Of a stretch of DNA of 64,000 bases, positions 24,666 through 32,377 are shown piece by piece. The stretch is from NCBI RefSeq assembly GCF_028898845.1, contig NZ_CP118575.1, positions 1 to 64,000 of the forward strand, in the 5' to 3' direction. How positions within the stretch are numbered: the stretch's first letter is position 1; every line of letters starts with the position of its first letter. The notes under the pieces are model-generated. The model did no database searches, was not told the DNA's origin, and saw only the letters and a list, made by a program, of their open reading frames with translations. Source of the stretch: Streptomyces sp. WZ-12 (GTDB lineage: Bacteria; Actinomycetota; Actinomycetes; Streptomycetales; Streptomycetaceae). Made by a program: the position numbers and the translations under genes.

Positions 24666-26008
24666 CGGTTTCCTCCTGCGGAGACCAGGCCGAGTTCCTT
24701 CTTTTCCCACTCGGTCTGCGGGACGTAGTCGGCGTGTTCCGTGAGCGTGCGGACGTGCTGGACCTCGCGCCAGGTCCAGGACTGACGGCGGGCTGCGGTG
24801 CGGAGCTCGGCTGCCGCCAGGCCACTCGCGAAGGCGGCGAGGCGCTGGAGATTGACGTCGCCGGACTCTTGCACAGCGGCGAAGTAGGTTGCGGCGTCGT
24901 CTGCTTCCAGGCCAACGCGGTTGGTCTCGCGCAGCCACGCGTAGGCGCGCTGCTGGGCAGCGGACTGTTGCTGCGGCGCGAGGACGGTAGTTGTGAGCAC
25001 CTGGAGGACCAGCTCGTGGGTCGCGGGATCAGCCGTGTCCGTGGTTTCCAACAGAAGTCGACATGCGGCGTCGCGGGCGGCGGCAGCGGTTCGTCGGGCT
25101 GACTCGTCCTCCCCTCCGGTCGACTTGGCCTTCTTGGGCTTCCGGGGGGCGGGCGGGGTGGCCACTGCGTTTCCATTGGAAACGGGAGCAGGGGGGGATG
25201 CGGGGGGAGTGCCCTCTTGCTCACTGGAACCGTTTCCATTGGAAACGGGTTCGTCGTTGTCCGGGGCGTCTCCGGGTTGACGCTGACGCGCCATGATCTG
25301 TGCGTGAGCTTCCGCCGGGCGCATGCCGCCGCGCACGAGGCCGAGGTAGTCCCGCTGGTCCTGACTGTCGAGCTTGTGCGCCTTCTCGGCTGAGCTGACC
25401 TTCAGCGTCCCTTCCCGGACCGCCTGCAATACCTCGGGGTCGAGCTCAAGGAGTCGGACACGCTTCCAAACGGTGCCCTTGGAGATAGCGCCGTTGGCGG
25501 TCTCTCCCACCTTTTCGGCGATCTGCTCATAGGAGAGCCCGGCGTCGCGGAGTGCTTGGTAGTGCTCGGCTTCTTCGAGGGGGCTGAGCTGTGCACGACG
25601 CAGGTTTTCGATCAGGGTGATGAGGCGCGCGTCCTCAACCTTGTCGTCGCGCAGCGTGCTGGGGATGGTGGACCAGCCCAGCTCCTGGAAGGCGAGCCAG
25701 CGGTGTTCGCCGAAGAGGATCACGTTGGGGGCGGTGACCTGGTCGGCGGTCTCCGGGTAGACCTTGAGCCACTCTTCAGCGCGAATGTGAGCGATGTTCT
25801 GCAGCAACCCGACCTCGGCGATCGTGGCAGCGAGTTCAGGTACTCCCTTCTTCTCCCGTTTGTTGAACGGGTTGGGGCACAGGGAGTCCAGCTCCAGGTC
25901 CAAGGTGTCGCCGCTGCGATCCTTGTCGGTGTAGAGGAGCTCTTCGGGAGCAGCCGCGGTCGTCTTCGTGGTGCTCTTACGCTTGGGCCGCGGGAGTGCG
26001 CCTGCCAT
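24662..26008 (-). CDS. parB: ParB-type centromere-binding protein
   Basis: 448 residues from the ATG at 26008, with CTGGAG upstream. A longer frame to 26317 crosses two palindromes and is not credible. The N-terminal ParB/Srx-like domain includes LCPNPFNKR, LAATIAEVGLLQNI and the nucleotide-binding box FGEHRWLAFQELG (about residue 100). A KorB-type HTH follows (SYEQIAEKVGETANGAISKG, then TVWKRVRLLEL). The C-terminal half is a disordered SNGNG linker and a helical dimerisation region. Two parS-like palindromes are embedded in the linker's coding sequence, where they encode the repeated VSNGN motif. Confidence 0.85.
   Translation of the reverse strand: MAGALPRPKRKSTTKTTAAAPEELLYTDKDRSGDTLDLELDSLCPNPFNKREKKGVPELAATIAEVGLLQNIAHIRAEEWLKVYPETADQVTAPNVILFGEHRWLAFQELGWSTIPSTLRDDKVEDARLITLIENLRRAQLSPLEEAEHYQALRDAGLSYEQIAEKVGETANGAISKGTVWKRVRLLELDPEVLQAVREGTLKVSSAEKAHKLDSQDQRDYLGLVRGGMRPAEAHAQIMARQRQPGDAPDNDEPVSNGNGSSEQEGTPPASPPAPVSNGNAVATPPAPRKPKKAKSTGGEDESARRTAAAARDAACRLLLETTDTADPATHELVLQVLTTTVLAPQQQSAAQQRAYAWLRETNRVGLEADDAATYFAAVQESGDVNLQRLAAFASGLAAAELRTAARRQSWTWREVQHVRTLTEHADYVPQTEWEKKELGLVSAGGNR
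25169..25183. promoter_or_regulatory. parS-like palindrome 2 (inside parB)
   Basis: GTTTCCATTGGAAAC, encoding part of the parB linker PVSNGNA. Confidence 0.8.
25232..25246. promoter_or_regulatory. parS-like palindrome 3 (inside parB)
   Basis: GTTTCCATTGGAAAC, 63 bases from site 2, in the parB linker. Confidence 0.8.
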
Positions 26009-26051
26009 TGATTCTCCAGAACTGCCGTCAGAAGTACGGCCCGAGACTAGC

Positions 26052-26066
26052 GTTTCCATTGGAAAC
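26052..26066. promoter_or_regulatory. parS-like palindrome 4 (parB promoter)
   Basis: GTTTCCATTGGAAAC, 44 bases upstream of the parB start. It is suited to ParB autoregulation as well as centromere function. Confidence 0.85.
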
Positions 26067-26137
26067 GGCGCGCCGCCGGTGCCGTTAAAACCCCCTTCGG
26101 GCGGTTTGATGATGGCACAGGGGCCACGGCGTTGAGC

Positions 26138-26152
26138 GTTTCCAATGGAAAC
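26138..26152. promoter_or_regulatory. parS-like palindrome 5 (parB promoter)
   Basis: GTTTCCAATGGAAAC, 86 bases from site 4. The rest of 26009-26477 holds no gene. Confidence 0.85.
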
Positions 26153-26315
26153 GCCTTGGGCAGCCGCCCCCTCGACACGGACCTCGCTCGCAGTGAACCC
26201 GCCAAGGGCAGCAACAGTGGGCAGGCAACCATCCGCCATCAGCTTTGAGGCAGGTGCCCAACGCCCGCTGCTTGGGAGCACAGTTCGGCTGGTACCGAGA
26301 GATGGCGCTGAAAAC

Positions 26316-26361
26316 ACGAGAAGGTCCGCCCCACATCGTCTGTGGAAGCGGACCTTCTCGT
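26316..26361 (-). terminator. intrinsic terminator after the RapZ-C/HIT operon
   Basis: ACGAGAAGGTCCGC pairs perfectly with GCGGACCTTCTCGT (14-bp stem, 18-base loop). On the minus strand it is followed by GTTTTC. It lies about 115 bases past the minus-strand stop at 26478. Confidence 0.85.
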
Positions 26362-26477
26362 TCGAAGTACAGAGTCCCCCTCAGGGTGGGGAGCCTCGCG
26401 CGGAACTGGTCGACGACGGCCTGGTCCCAGAGGTCAGGGCACGCCGGGGGTGTGGCCGCAGCGGCGGAAGAGTCGCT

Positions 26478-27287
26478 TCACCGGTTGGGCTCCCGTTCCC
26501 AGGCGGGGTGGGCCCAGGGCAGCGCGAGGCCGTCGCCGGCGGCTCGGGGAATGAGGTGGCCGTGCAGGTGGAACACGGTCTGGGTCGCGTCCGGGCCGCA
26601 GGAGGTGAGGTAGTTCCACTGGCCGCCGATCTGTGCGGCGAGTTCGGCGGCGCGCAGTTGGACGGTGGCGGAGACGACGGGGTCGGTCGTGAAGTCGGCG
26701 ACGTGGCCGCGGGGCAGGACCAGGAGGTGGCCGTCGGCGCAGCCGCCTCTGCGGGGCACGATCGCGAGGGCGTCGGCCCACTCTTGGACGATCGTGGCCG
26801 GGGCGCCGTTGTGGATGATCTGGCAGAACGGACAGTCGGGGCGGGGGCGTTTGCGGGGGACCGGCGGTCGGTTGATGTGGTGGTGGGTGATCTGGACGCG
26901 GGCACCAGTCCCCCGCATCCGGTGGCCGATGGCGTCGGCGATAGCGGGTGCTCGATGGCGTCCATACCAGCAGTTCACCAGGAGTTGGACGGGGCGGCCG
27001 TGCGCGGCGGCGCGCAGCGCGGTGAGTTCGTGCACGGCGTCGTTGATGATGCGGGCCGCGCCGGGGGTGTTCAGGACGTAGTCGCGTATGCCCGGGTCCT
27101 GTCCGGTCTGGCGAGCGACGATGTCGTCGAGGGCGGGGTCATCGGGCGAGGTCAGCAGCGCGTTGGTCAGGTTGATGCTGAGGACGGCGGCGCGGTAGCG
27201 AGGTGGCGGCGGGTCCTGCCAGCGGCCGCCGAAGGAGTCGATGAAGATGAATACGTCGGGCACGAGGGCCTCCAGACGAGTAGTCAC
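26478..27287 (-). CDS. RapZ-C-like / HIT domain fusion protein
   Basis: 269 residues from the GTG at 27287, which overlaps the ASCH gene's stop (GTGA). Residues 10-140 resemble the RapZ C-terminal domain (VFIFIDSFGG, then LLVNCWYGRHRAPAIADAIG, a CxxGxHRS-like loop). The last 115 residues are a HIT domain: CPFCQIIHNG, then LLVLPRGHVADF and the H-phi-H-phi-H signature HLHGHLIPR. HIT proteins hydrolyse or transfer nucleotide phosphates. RapZ-C binds RNA or metabolites in other bacteria. The combination suggests nucleotide or RNA-linked chemistry, but no substrate can be named. Confidence 0.75.
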   Translation of the reverse strand: MTTRLEALVPDVFIFIDSFGGRWQDPPPPRYRAAVLSINLTNALLTSPDDPALDDIVARQTGQDPGIRDYVLNTPGAARIINDAVHELTALRAAAHGRPVQLLVNCWYGRHRAPAIADAIGHRMRGTGARVQITHHHINRPPVPRKRPRPDCPFCQIIHNGAPATIVQEWADALAIVPRRGGCADGHLLVLPRGHVADFTTDPVVSATVQLRAAELAAQIGGQWNYLTSCGPDATQTVFHLHGHLIPRAAGDGLALPWAHPAWEREPNR

Positions 27288-27730
27288 GGGCGTAAGTCGG
27301 GCAGCTGCCGGAGGACCTGCGCGATCAGGTCTTCGGTGGGCCTCCATGGCCCGAGCTGTCCACGTGCGGGGATCGGCAAGGCGAGCTCTTGGACGTCGGC
27401 GAGCTCCAGGTGCCACCGGCCGGGCTCAGCCCACGGTGTGCAGGGCGGGGAGCCGTCCGGGTCCTGGTGGCAGCCGGTCAGCCGGGCAACGCCGATCACC
27501 ACGCCGGTTGGCAGGTCGCGACCGCGGATCGTACGGGCGACTAACGGCAGGCGGAGGGCAGGTCGGTCGATCTGCAGGCCCGCGTGCAGCAGGAGCCAGC
27601 CGCGCCAGGCCCAGGGCTGCGGACGGTTCTCGATCGGCTTGGCCCCGACGGCGATGCACGTAGTCCACGGCTGCTTGACGCTGATTCCGCGGATCCAGTC
27701 GCCCGCCGGTGGAAGGGTGGCGGTGCTCAT
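27284..27730 (-). CDS. ASCH-domain protein
   Basis: 148 residues. The ASCH fold (RNA- or modified-nucleotide-binding beta-barrel) is indicated by ISVKQPWTTCIAVGAKPIEN near the N-terminus, WRGWLLLHAG, and GVVIGVARLTGC. The start ATG overlaps the upstream diguanylate cyclase stop, and its own stop overlaps the HIT gene start, so the three genes form a tightly coupled operon. Some ASCH proteins hydrolyse N4-acetylcytidine. Activity here is not known. Confidence 0.8.
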   Translation of the reverse strand: MSTATLPPAGDWIRGISVKQPWTTCIAVGAKPIENRPQPWAWRGWLLLHAGLQIDRPALRLPLVARTIRGRDLPTGVVIGVARLTGCHQDPDGSPPCTPWAEPGRWHLELADVQELALPIPARGQLGPWRPTEDLIAQVLRQLPDLRP

Positions 27731-28404
27731 GCCGCTCGCCCATACACGGCCGTGCCCTGCCTGCCCGCCCGGCGCCCGTTGATGGACGGGACCGTGGTGT
27801 GCGCGGCGGTGGCGAGGACCGCGCGGCCGGAGTGCTTGCCGTCGTACAGCGCCGCGTCGGCCGCCCTCTGAAGGGCGGTCAGGTCGCGGGTGCCGAGGAC
27901 GTCGGGGGTCGCGGCGCCGACCGAGGCGGCGACGTCGACGGTGCGTCCGTCATCCAGGACGACCGGGGTGTGCAGCATCCGGACCAGTTGCGCCAGGCGC
28001 TGCTCGCGACGGTCGACAGGCAGCTCCAGGACGACCGCGAACTCGTCGCCCCCGAGGCGGCCCACAGCAGCACGCGGGCCCGCCCACGCGGTGAGCCGGG
28101 CACCGAACGCGGCGAGGACGGCATCCCCGACCGGGTGCCCGGCCGTGTCGTTGACCCGCTTGAAGTGGTCGACGTCGACAATGAACACGGCCGTGGTGTC
28201 GCCGCGGCGCGCGAGGATCCGGCGAGCGCGGGCTGTGTAGGCGTCGCGACGCAGCAGACCAGTCAACGGGTCCTTCCGCGTGGCAGCGAGCCGCTTATGT
28301 AGGGCGATGGCGTGTACGACCCAGCCGGTCAACGGCACGGCAGCGGTGGTCAGCAAGAGTGCGCGCTGTCCGATTCGGGCCTGCACGCGCAGGGCGGAGT
28401 CCAT
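27727..28404 (-). CDS. diguanylate cyclase (GGDEF domain), membrane-anchored
   Basis: 225 residues. One N-terminal transmembrane helix (ALLLTTAAVPLTGWVVHAIAL) precedes a GGDEF domain: DPLTGLLRRDAY, VFIVDVDHFKRVNDTAGH, and the intact active-site motif RLGGDEFAVVLE (about residues 115-126). It should make cyclic di-GMP, which controls development in Streptomyces. No RxxD inhibitory site or sensory domain is evident. The C-terminus has about 30 extra basic residues. It leads the operon with ASCH and RapZ-C/HIT. Start ATG preceded by GAGAGGGAG. Confidence 0.85.
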   Translation of the reverse strand: MDSALRVQARIGQRALLLTTAAVPLTGWVVHAIALHKRLAATRKDPLTGLLRRDAYTARARRILARRGDTTAVFIVDVDHFKRVNDTAGHPVGDAVLAAFGARLTAWAGPRAAVGRLGGDEFAVVLELPVDRREQRLAQLVRMLHTPVVLDDGRTVDVAASVGAATPDVLGTRDLTALQRAADAALYDGKHSGRAVLATAAHTTVPSINGRRAGRQGTAVYGRAA

Positions 28405-28566
28405 ACTGGGATCTCCCTCTCGTCTCGTACGGGTTGGGTAGGCCCGGGGCAGGCGGCTGGTTGGACGCCGTGGCGCCTGTCCTGGGCGGATTCAGGTGGG
28501 CCGCAGAAGTGTTGTAGCCAAGGTCAATGCGGGCCCGTGGGCCGGGGCTGTCCGGTCCTCTACACT

Positions 28567-28595
28567 GCCCCGGCCGCAGTGGTCGCAGCCGGGGC
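28567..28595 (-). terminator. hairpin downstream of the 154-residue protein gene
   Basis: GCCCCGGC pairs with GCCGGGGC across a 13-base loop. It lies 30 bases past the stop at 28625 of the minus-strand gene. Confidence 0.5.
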
Positions 28596-28624
28596 GGCAC
28601 AAGAGGTCGCCAGGCGGATCAGGG

Positions 28625-29089
28625 TCACTTCGACGCGGCGATGGCGGCGGCGATCGTTTCCACAGTGTGATGAAACGCCTGGTCAAGGGCATAGTTGCCG
28701 CCCAGCGGGCCGCCCAGGTTATAGAAGTCGCCCTTGCCGATGGCTTCGGCGACGGCCTTGAGGTGGATGCGTCGATCGGCCCACCAGTGGGTACCGGCCG
28801 ACAGGGCGAGCGCGGCGGCGACCCGGCTGGGCTTCAGGCGCAGGCCGAGAACGCGGGATCCGGCGAGCAGGGCCAGGGCTTGCGTGGCGGTGTAGGTGGC
28901 GACGTGCGCGGTACAGGCGATGCGCCCAGCTCGGCTGGACTGCCCATCGTTCTCGTCGTGCTGCCCCTTGGTGACCGCCTGGTGGTGGGACTGGATCCAG
29001 TGGTCGCCCAGGTCCGCGCCCATGCGCATCAGGGCGTAGACGGAGGCGAAGCGTACGGCGTGCTCGGTCATCCTGGAGGTGCTCCTCAT
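28625..29089 (-). CDS. hypothetical, possibly membrane-associated protein
   Basis: 154 residues. There are two stretches of moderate hydrophobicity (VATYTATQALALLAGSRVLG and VAAALALSAGTHWWA) and a cluster of histidines (GDHWIQSHHQAV, GTHWWADRR, QAFHHTVE). An ATG at 29071 is an alternative start. The histidine pattern resembles small actinomycete membrane proteins of unknown function. No catalytic role is claimed. Confidence 0.6.
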   Translation of the reverse strand: MRSTSRMTEHAVRFASVYALMRMGADLGDHWIQSHHQAVTKGQHDENDGQSSRAGRIACTAHVATYTATQALALLAGSRVLGLRLKPSRVAAALALSAGTHWWADRRIHLKAVAEAIGKGDFYNLGGPLGGNYALDQAFHHTVETIAAAIAASK

Positions 29090-29131
29090 CTCGCTCGTGA
29101 TCCGGCCGGGCGGTCCGGCCGTGCGGTGCGG

Positions 29132-29764
29132 TTACTGCAAAGCCACCTGGGCGATCGGGGTCCAGGTGATGTGGCGCCGGTTGTGCGCCTGGGCGACCAG
29201 GCACAGGCGAGTGGCGCGTAGGACGACCGGCTCGCCGGGCTGGTCGGACAGGGCGGCCTTCAGCTCGCGCCGGTCGGCTCGGTTGGGGCCGGCAGTGCCG
29301 TAAGCGAGTGAAATGTGCGGGGCGTAGACGGCGGGGATCAGCGGGAAGCGGCCGCCGGTGACGTCCGCGTCGACCCGGGCCGTCAACTCCCACAGCTGCC
29401 GGGCGGGAGCTCCGGGGCGGGCCGCGCATTCCACGGCGACCGTGCCGACGACGGGCCGGTCGAAGGTGAGGTCGAAGGAGCCGATGGTCTGGCACTCCTT
29501 GGCGACCCGCTCGGCGATCTGGGTGATCTCGCCGTCGCGGTACTGGTCGACGGGCCCGCCGTGGAGCACCGTGCAGTGCACCCAGCGAGCCGGGACCGGG
29601 GCGAGCCCGGGGCGGTGGGTTATCGCCCGGTACGGCTCCACCAGCGCCTCGCGCACGACCTGCTCGGAAAACAGCAGGTGCCAGTGCAGGTCAGCACGTC
29701 CGGCAATCCACGCGTGCTGTCGTGTCTCCACCGTGTTGAAGAAGTCGCCGACGACGGTCGTCAC
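29132..29764 (-). CDS. 2H phosphoesterase (2'-5' RNA ligase/ThpR-like)
   Basis: 210 residues. The two H-phi-[ST]-phi motifs of the 2H superfamily are present: HCTVLHG (about residues 63-69) and HISLAYG (about 149-155), about 80 residues apart as expected. Family members open or join 2'-5' or 2',3'-cyclic phosphate ends of RNA. The GTG start overlaps the stop of the preceding P-loop kinase (GTGA), so kinase and phosphoesterase are co-translated, as in end-healing RNA repair pairs. Confidence 0.82.
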   Translation of the reverse strand: MTTVVGDFFNTVETRQHAWIAGRADLHWHLLFSEQVVREALVEPYRAITHRPGLAPVPARWVHCTVLHGGPVDQYRDGEITQIAERVAKECQTIGSFDLTFDRPVVGTVAVECAARPGAPARQLWELTARVDADVTGGRFPLIPAVYAPHISLAYGTAGPNRADRRELKAALSDQPGEPVVLRATRLCLVAQAHNRRHITWTPIAQVALQ

Positions 29765-30291
29765 CGTGCACCCCCGGCGGTCGGGATGAGCGCGGAGGCG
29801 AGATGCACGGCGGTGAAGCCCTCAGCGTGCAGCTGGTCGACGGTGGGCAGGTGGGCTTGGAGGTCGTCCAGCACGTGGCTGGACACGACACGCTCACGCT
29901 CGGCGTTCTGCGCCTGGGCTGTGGCGAGCGGTACGTCGAACAGGACCGCCACGACGGGGCTCTGCCAGTAGCCGGCGCGTGCCAGCAGTCCGGCCCTGAC
30001 GTGCGCGAAGACGTTCGTGCTGTCCACCAATGTGGTGCGGCCGCGGGCGAGGCGGGCGTCCAGGAGCAGGTTCTGGATCTGGGCAGCGACCGGGGTAGCC
30101 GATTGGTCCTTCATGTCGTCGGTCGCCGCCAGGCGGTACTCGTCCAGGCAGACCCGCCAGCTGGGCGGGTACTGAGCTGCGAAGGTCGACTTGCCGCAGC
30201 CGGGGACGCCGACCAGCACGGCGAGCGTGCCGTCGGCGAGGGGGAGTCGGCTGCCCGGAGGCAAGGGTGGCGTGGTGTCCAGCGTGGTCAC
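29761..30291 (-). CDS. P-loop polynucleotide kinase-like protein
   Basis: 176 residues from the GTG at 30291, preceded by GAAGGAGAAG. The longer frame to 30351 lacks a ribosome-binding site. Walker A is LVGVPGCGKSTFA near residue 27. Then come CLDEYRLAATDD, the T4-Pnkp-like TTLVDSTNV, and the RExxxxR-like QNAERERVVSSHV, all as in the kinase domain of bacterial and phage 5'-polynucleotide kinases. It is coupled to the 2H phosphoesterase gene. The pair could repair cleaved RNA, for example after ribotoxin damage. Confidence 0.8.
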   Translation of the reverse strand: MTTLDTTPPLPPGSRLPLADGTLAVLVGVPGCGKSTFAAQYPPSWRVCLDEYRLAATDDMKDQSATPVAAQIQNLLLDARLARGRTTLVDSTNVFAHVRAGLLARAGYWQSPVVAVLFDVPLATAQAQNAERERVVSSHVLDDLQAHLPTVDQLHAEGFTAVHLASALIPTAGGAR

Positions 30292-30401
30292 GGGTGGGCT
30301 TCTCCTTCTGAAGGCTTGGGGGAGACGCGGGGTTGGCCGGTCGACGACCACCAGCCTTGAGCACCCGCGGGGCGAGATTCGGGGCGGCAGAAGCGGGCCG
30401 G

Positions 30402-31625
30402 TCAGCTCTTGCGGACGTCGCCGTTGCGGGTCTTGGTGGACACGTCCAGGTCGTGGCGGCCGGACACGCCACGCAGGCGGATGTCACCGTTGTAGGTGCG
30501 CGCCTCGATGCGGCCGCTCGCGTTGCGGGAGGCGGTGAGGCGGATGTCGCCGTTGTAGGTGATGAGCTTGGCGTCGCCGCCGCTGTAGCTGTCGATCTCG
30601 TTGTCGCCGTTATAGGTCTCCAGGTCGGCCCACTCCTGGACGGCGTCGATGACGTTGTCGCCGTGGTAGCCGCGCACCTTCACCCGGCCGAGGACACCGG
30701 CGGTCAGGTTGCCGTTGTGCGTCTTGAAGTCGAGGGCTGCCAGGGCGCCTTGGACGGTCAGCGGCGCGTTGTAGGACTGCATCTTCACGCCGGAGCCGGG
30801 CGGCAGGACGACGTTGACTTCGATCGGGCTGGGGCCGATCCGCATGCCGCCGCGGGCGGTGCCGCCGTTGAAGCGGGCGTCGCCGACGGTCATGTTGCCG
30901 TCGGCGTCGATGGTCACGCCGGTGACGGTGGTGCCCGGGCCGACGTACGAGACGTTCTGGTAGACCGTGCCGCCCTGGAAGCTCATGTTGCCGATGACGG
31001 TGGCCTCCACCTTCGGCACGACGACGGTCAGCACGTCACCGTTGGACTTCACAGTGGCGTTGCGGGCGGCGTCGGCCGACGGGCCCGTGGCATCGCCGGT
31101 GCGAACGGTGGCGCTGGCGACAGTGGCGGCCGGGTCGACGGTGACCGTGACGACGCCGTCGGGGCACTTGATGTCAGCGAGGCACGGCCGTCCGAGGGGC
31201 GTCTCCTGTCGGTTCTGCTCGTCGGCGGTCTTGGTGGTCGTGACGCCGGTCTCGCGGTAGAGCAGAGTGACAACCTCGGCTGCGGCCGCGGCGGGCAGTG
31301 CGTGCTCGCGCGCCAGCTGGGCGGCGGGGTCCTGGCCGGTGGTGATGGCACGCTGGTAGGTGGCGCGGAAGCCGGGAAGGCGCTTGTTGAACGTCGCCTG
31401 GACGAACTCGGTCGCCCACGACTCGCCCTGCGCGACGGACTGCATGACAGCCCTCTGGAACTCCGGCTCCGCCTGGTCCTCGGACATGGCGGAGGCGATG
31501 GTGACGAAGAGACTGGTCGCCATCGTGGCCGTGGGCTCGCTGACGCCGTACTCGGTCATGAAGTCGCAGATGAGCTCGTCATGGTCGTCAGTGGTGAGGT
31601 CCGCGAGCATTTCCTTGGTGAACAC
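30402..31625 (-). CDS. DUF4097-like beta-repeat protein
   Basis: 407 residues from a GTG with GGAGGG upstream. The first 150 residues are helical and acidic (MLADLTTDDHDELICDF). The rest is a beta-solenoid-like domain with repeats centred on YNGD: YNGDNEIDSYSGG, TYNGDIRLTASR, TYNGDIRLRG, and the related NGNLTAG and HGDNVIDA. This is the pattern of DUF4097 adhesin-like domains. No signal peptide is visible, which is unusual if it acts outside the cell. It lies 110 bases upstream of the kinase gene and may share its transcript. Confidence 0.7.
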   Translation of the reverse strand: MFTKEMLADLTTDDHDELICDFMTEYGVSEPTATMATSLFVTIASAMSEDQAEPEFQRAVMQSVAQGESWATEFVQATFNKRLPGFRATYQRAITTGQDPAAQLAREHALPAAAAAEVVTLLYRETGVTTTKTADEQNRQETPLGRPCLADIKCPDGVVTVTVDPAATVASATVRTGDATGPSADAARNATVKSNGDVLTVVVPKVEATVIGNMSFQGGTVYQNVSYVGPGTTVTGVTIDADGNMTVGDARFNGGTARGGMRIGPSPIEVNVVLPPGSGVKMQSYNAPLTVQGALAALDFKTHNGNLTAGVLGRVKVRGYHGDNVIDAVQEWADLETYNGDNEIDSYSGGDAKLITYNGDIRLTASRNASGRIEARTYNGDIRLRGVSGRHDLDVSTKTRNGDVRKS

Positions 31626-31774
31626 GGGTTTCCCTCCAGCTGGTTGGGTTTGTTGGTGTGGTTGTGCGCAGAGCGGTCAGGCCGCCTTCGAGGCATCGGC
31701 GGGATGTAAGAACGAGGGTCGGCGGAGGTGCCGTTGAAGCACTCCTCGCATACGCCCCCTCCAATGCGAATTAA

Positions 31775-31833
31775 GTTCGCGAACTCGCTTCACGTTAGAT
31801 TGACGCGCCAACCCATGTCAACTTTGTTCGCGA
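31775..31833. promoter_or_regulatory. repeated GTTCGCGA operator in a divergent promoter
   Basis: GTTCGCGAAC, a 10-base palindrome at 31775-31784, and a second copy GTTCGCGA at 31826-31833 lie 51 bases apart between the divergent beta-repeat gene and the small HTH gene. The region is AT-rich for this DNA. The HTH protein downstream is the natural candidate to bind them. Confidence 0.6.
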
Positions 31834-31857
31834 TGTTTGTTGTGAGAGTCTGGGTTC

Positions 31858-32058
31858 ATGAGCGATCAGCAGAGCCAGGCCCGCGAGGTCGTCAGAGAGG
31901 CCAAAACGGCCTACGCGCAGGCCCGTTCACATTTCTTCGACGCCATCAAGCAGGCCCTCGCCGCGGGCGTCGGCCCGTCTGACCTTGCACGCGACAGCGG
32001 ATTCACCCGCGAGTACATCGCCAAGATCCGCGACGGCAAGGGCCCCAAGGGGGTCTGA
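31858..32058 (+). CDS. small helix-turn-helix protein
   Basis: 66 residues. A charged helical N-terminus (QAREVVREAKTAYAQAR) precedes a compact HTH: GVGPSDLARDSGFTREYIAK (about residues 38-57). The size suggests a plasmid regulator or antitoxin-like repressor. It faces the GTTCGCGA repeats. Confidence 0.65.
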   Translation: MSDQQSQAREVVREAKTAYAQARSHFFDAIKQALAAGVGPSDLARDSGFTREYIAKIRDGKGPKGV

Positions 32059-32062
32059 TCTG

Positions 32063-32377
32063 ATGCCCCAGCACGAACGTCCTAGTGGCCGGCCGTGCAG
32101 TCATACGCGATACCGGCTCAGCTGCGCCGACTTCGATGAGCTGATGCGCCAGGCCGGATACCGCTGCCAGCTCTGTCGCCGCACTGGGGCCGAAACGGGC
32201 CACGGTTACTTGATCGTCGACCACGACTTCCGAGTCGGATGCTCGCCGCGCGAGCCCTCAACGTGGATCTCGCCGAACCACCACTCGGCACAACGGTGCG
32301 CATTGGTCGCCGCACGTGGCGCCGCATGGCCGATGGCTGGTCCGCCCAGGACCGGTACAGGGGCAACAACACCATGA
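32063..32377 (+). CDS. HNH/endonuclease VII-like protein, probably frameshifted
   Basis: 104 codons from the ATG at 32063. It contains the start of a recombination-endonuclease-VII-like zinc/HNH motif, GYRCQLCRRTGAE followed by YLIVDHDFRVG. The family then has a Gly-Leu-Leu-Cys-x2-Cys block, which is missing. After about 32232 codon use in this frame becomes poor while another frame (32239-32463) looks coding. A frameshift near 32235 would explain both. Confidence 0.45.
   Translation: MPQHERPSGRPCSHTRYRLSCADFDELMRQAGYRCQLCRRTGAETGHGYLIVDHDFRVGCSPREPSTWISPNHHSAQRCALVAARGAAWPMAGPPRTGTGATTP

Noticed and set aside
30333..31709. 458-codon plus-strand frame opposite the YNGD-repeat gene
   Set aside because: Repeats of GDV/GGE character are the complement of the real repeats.
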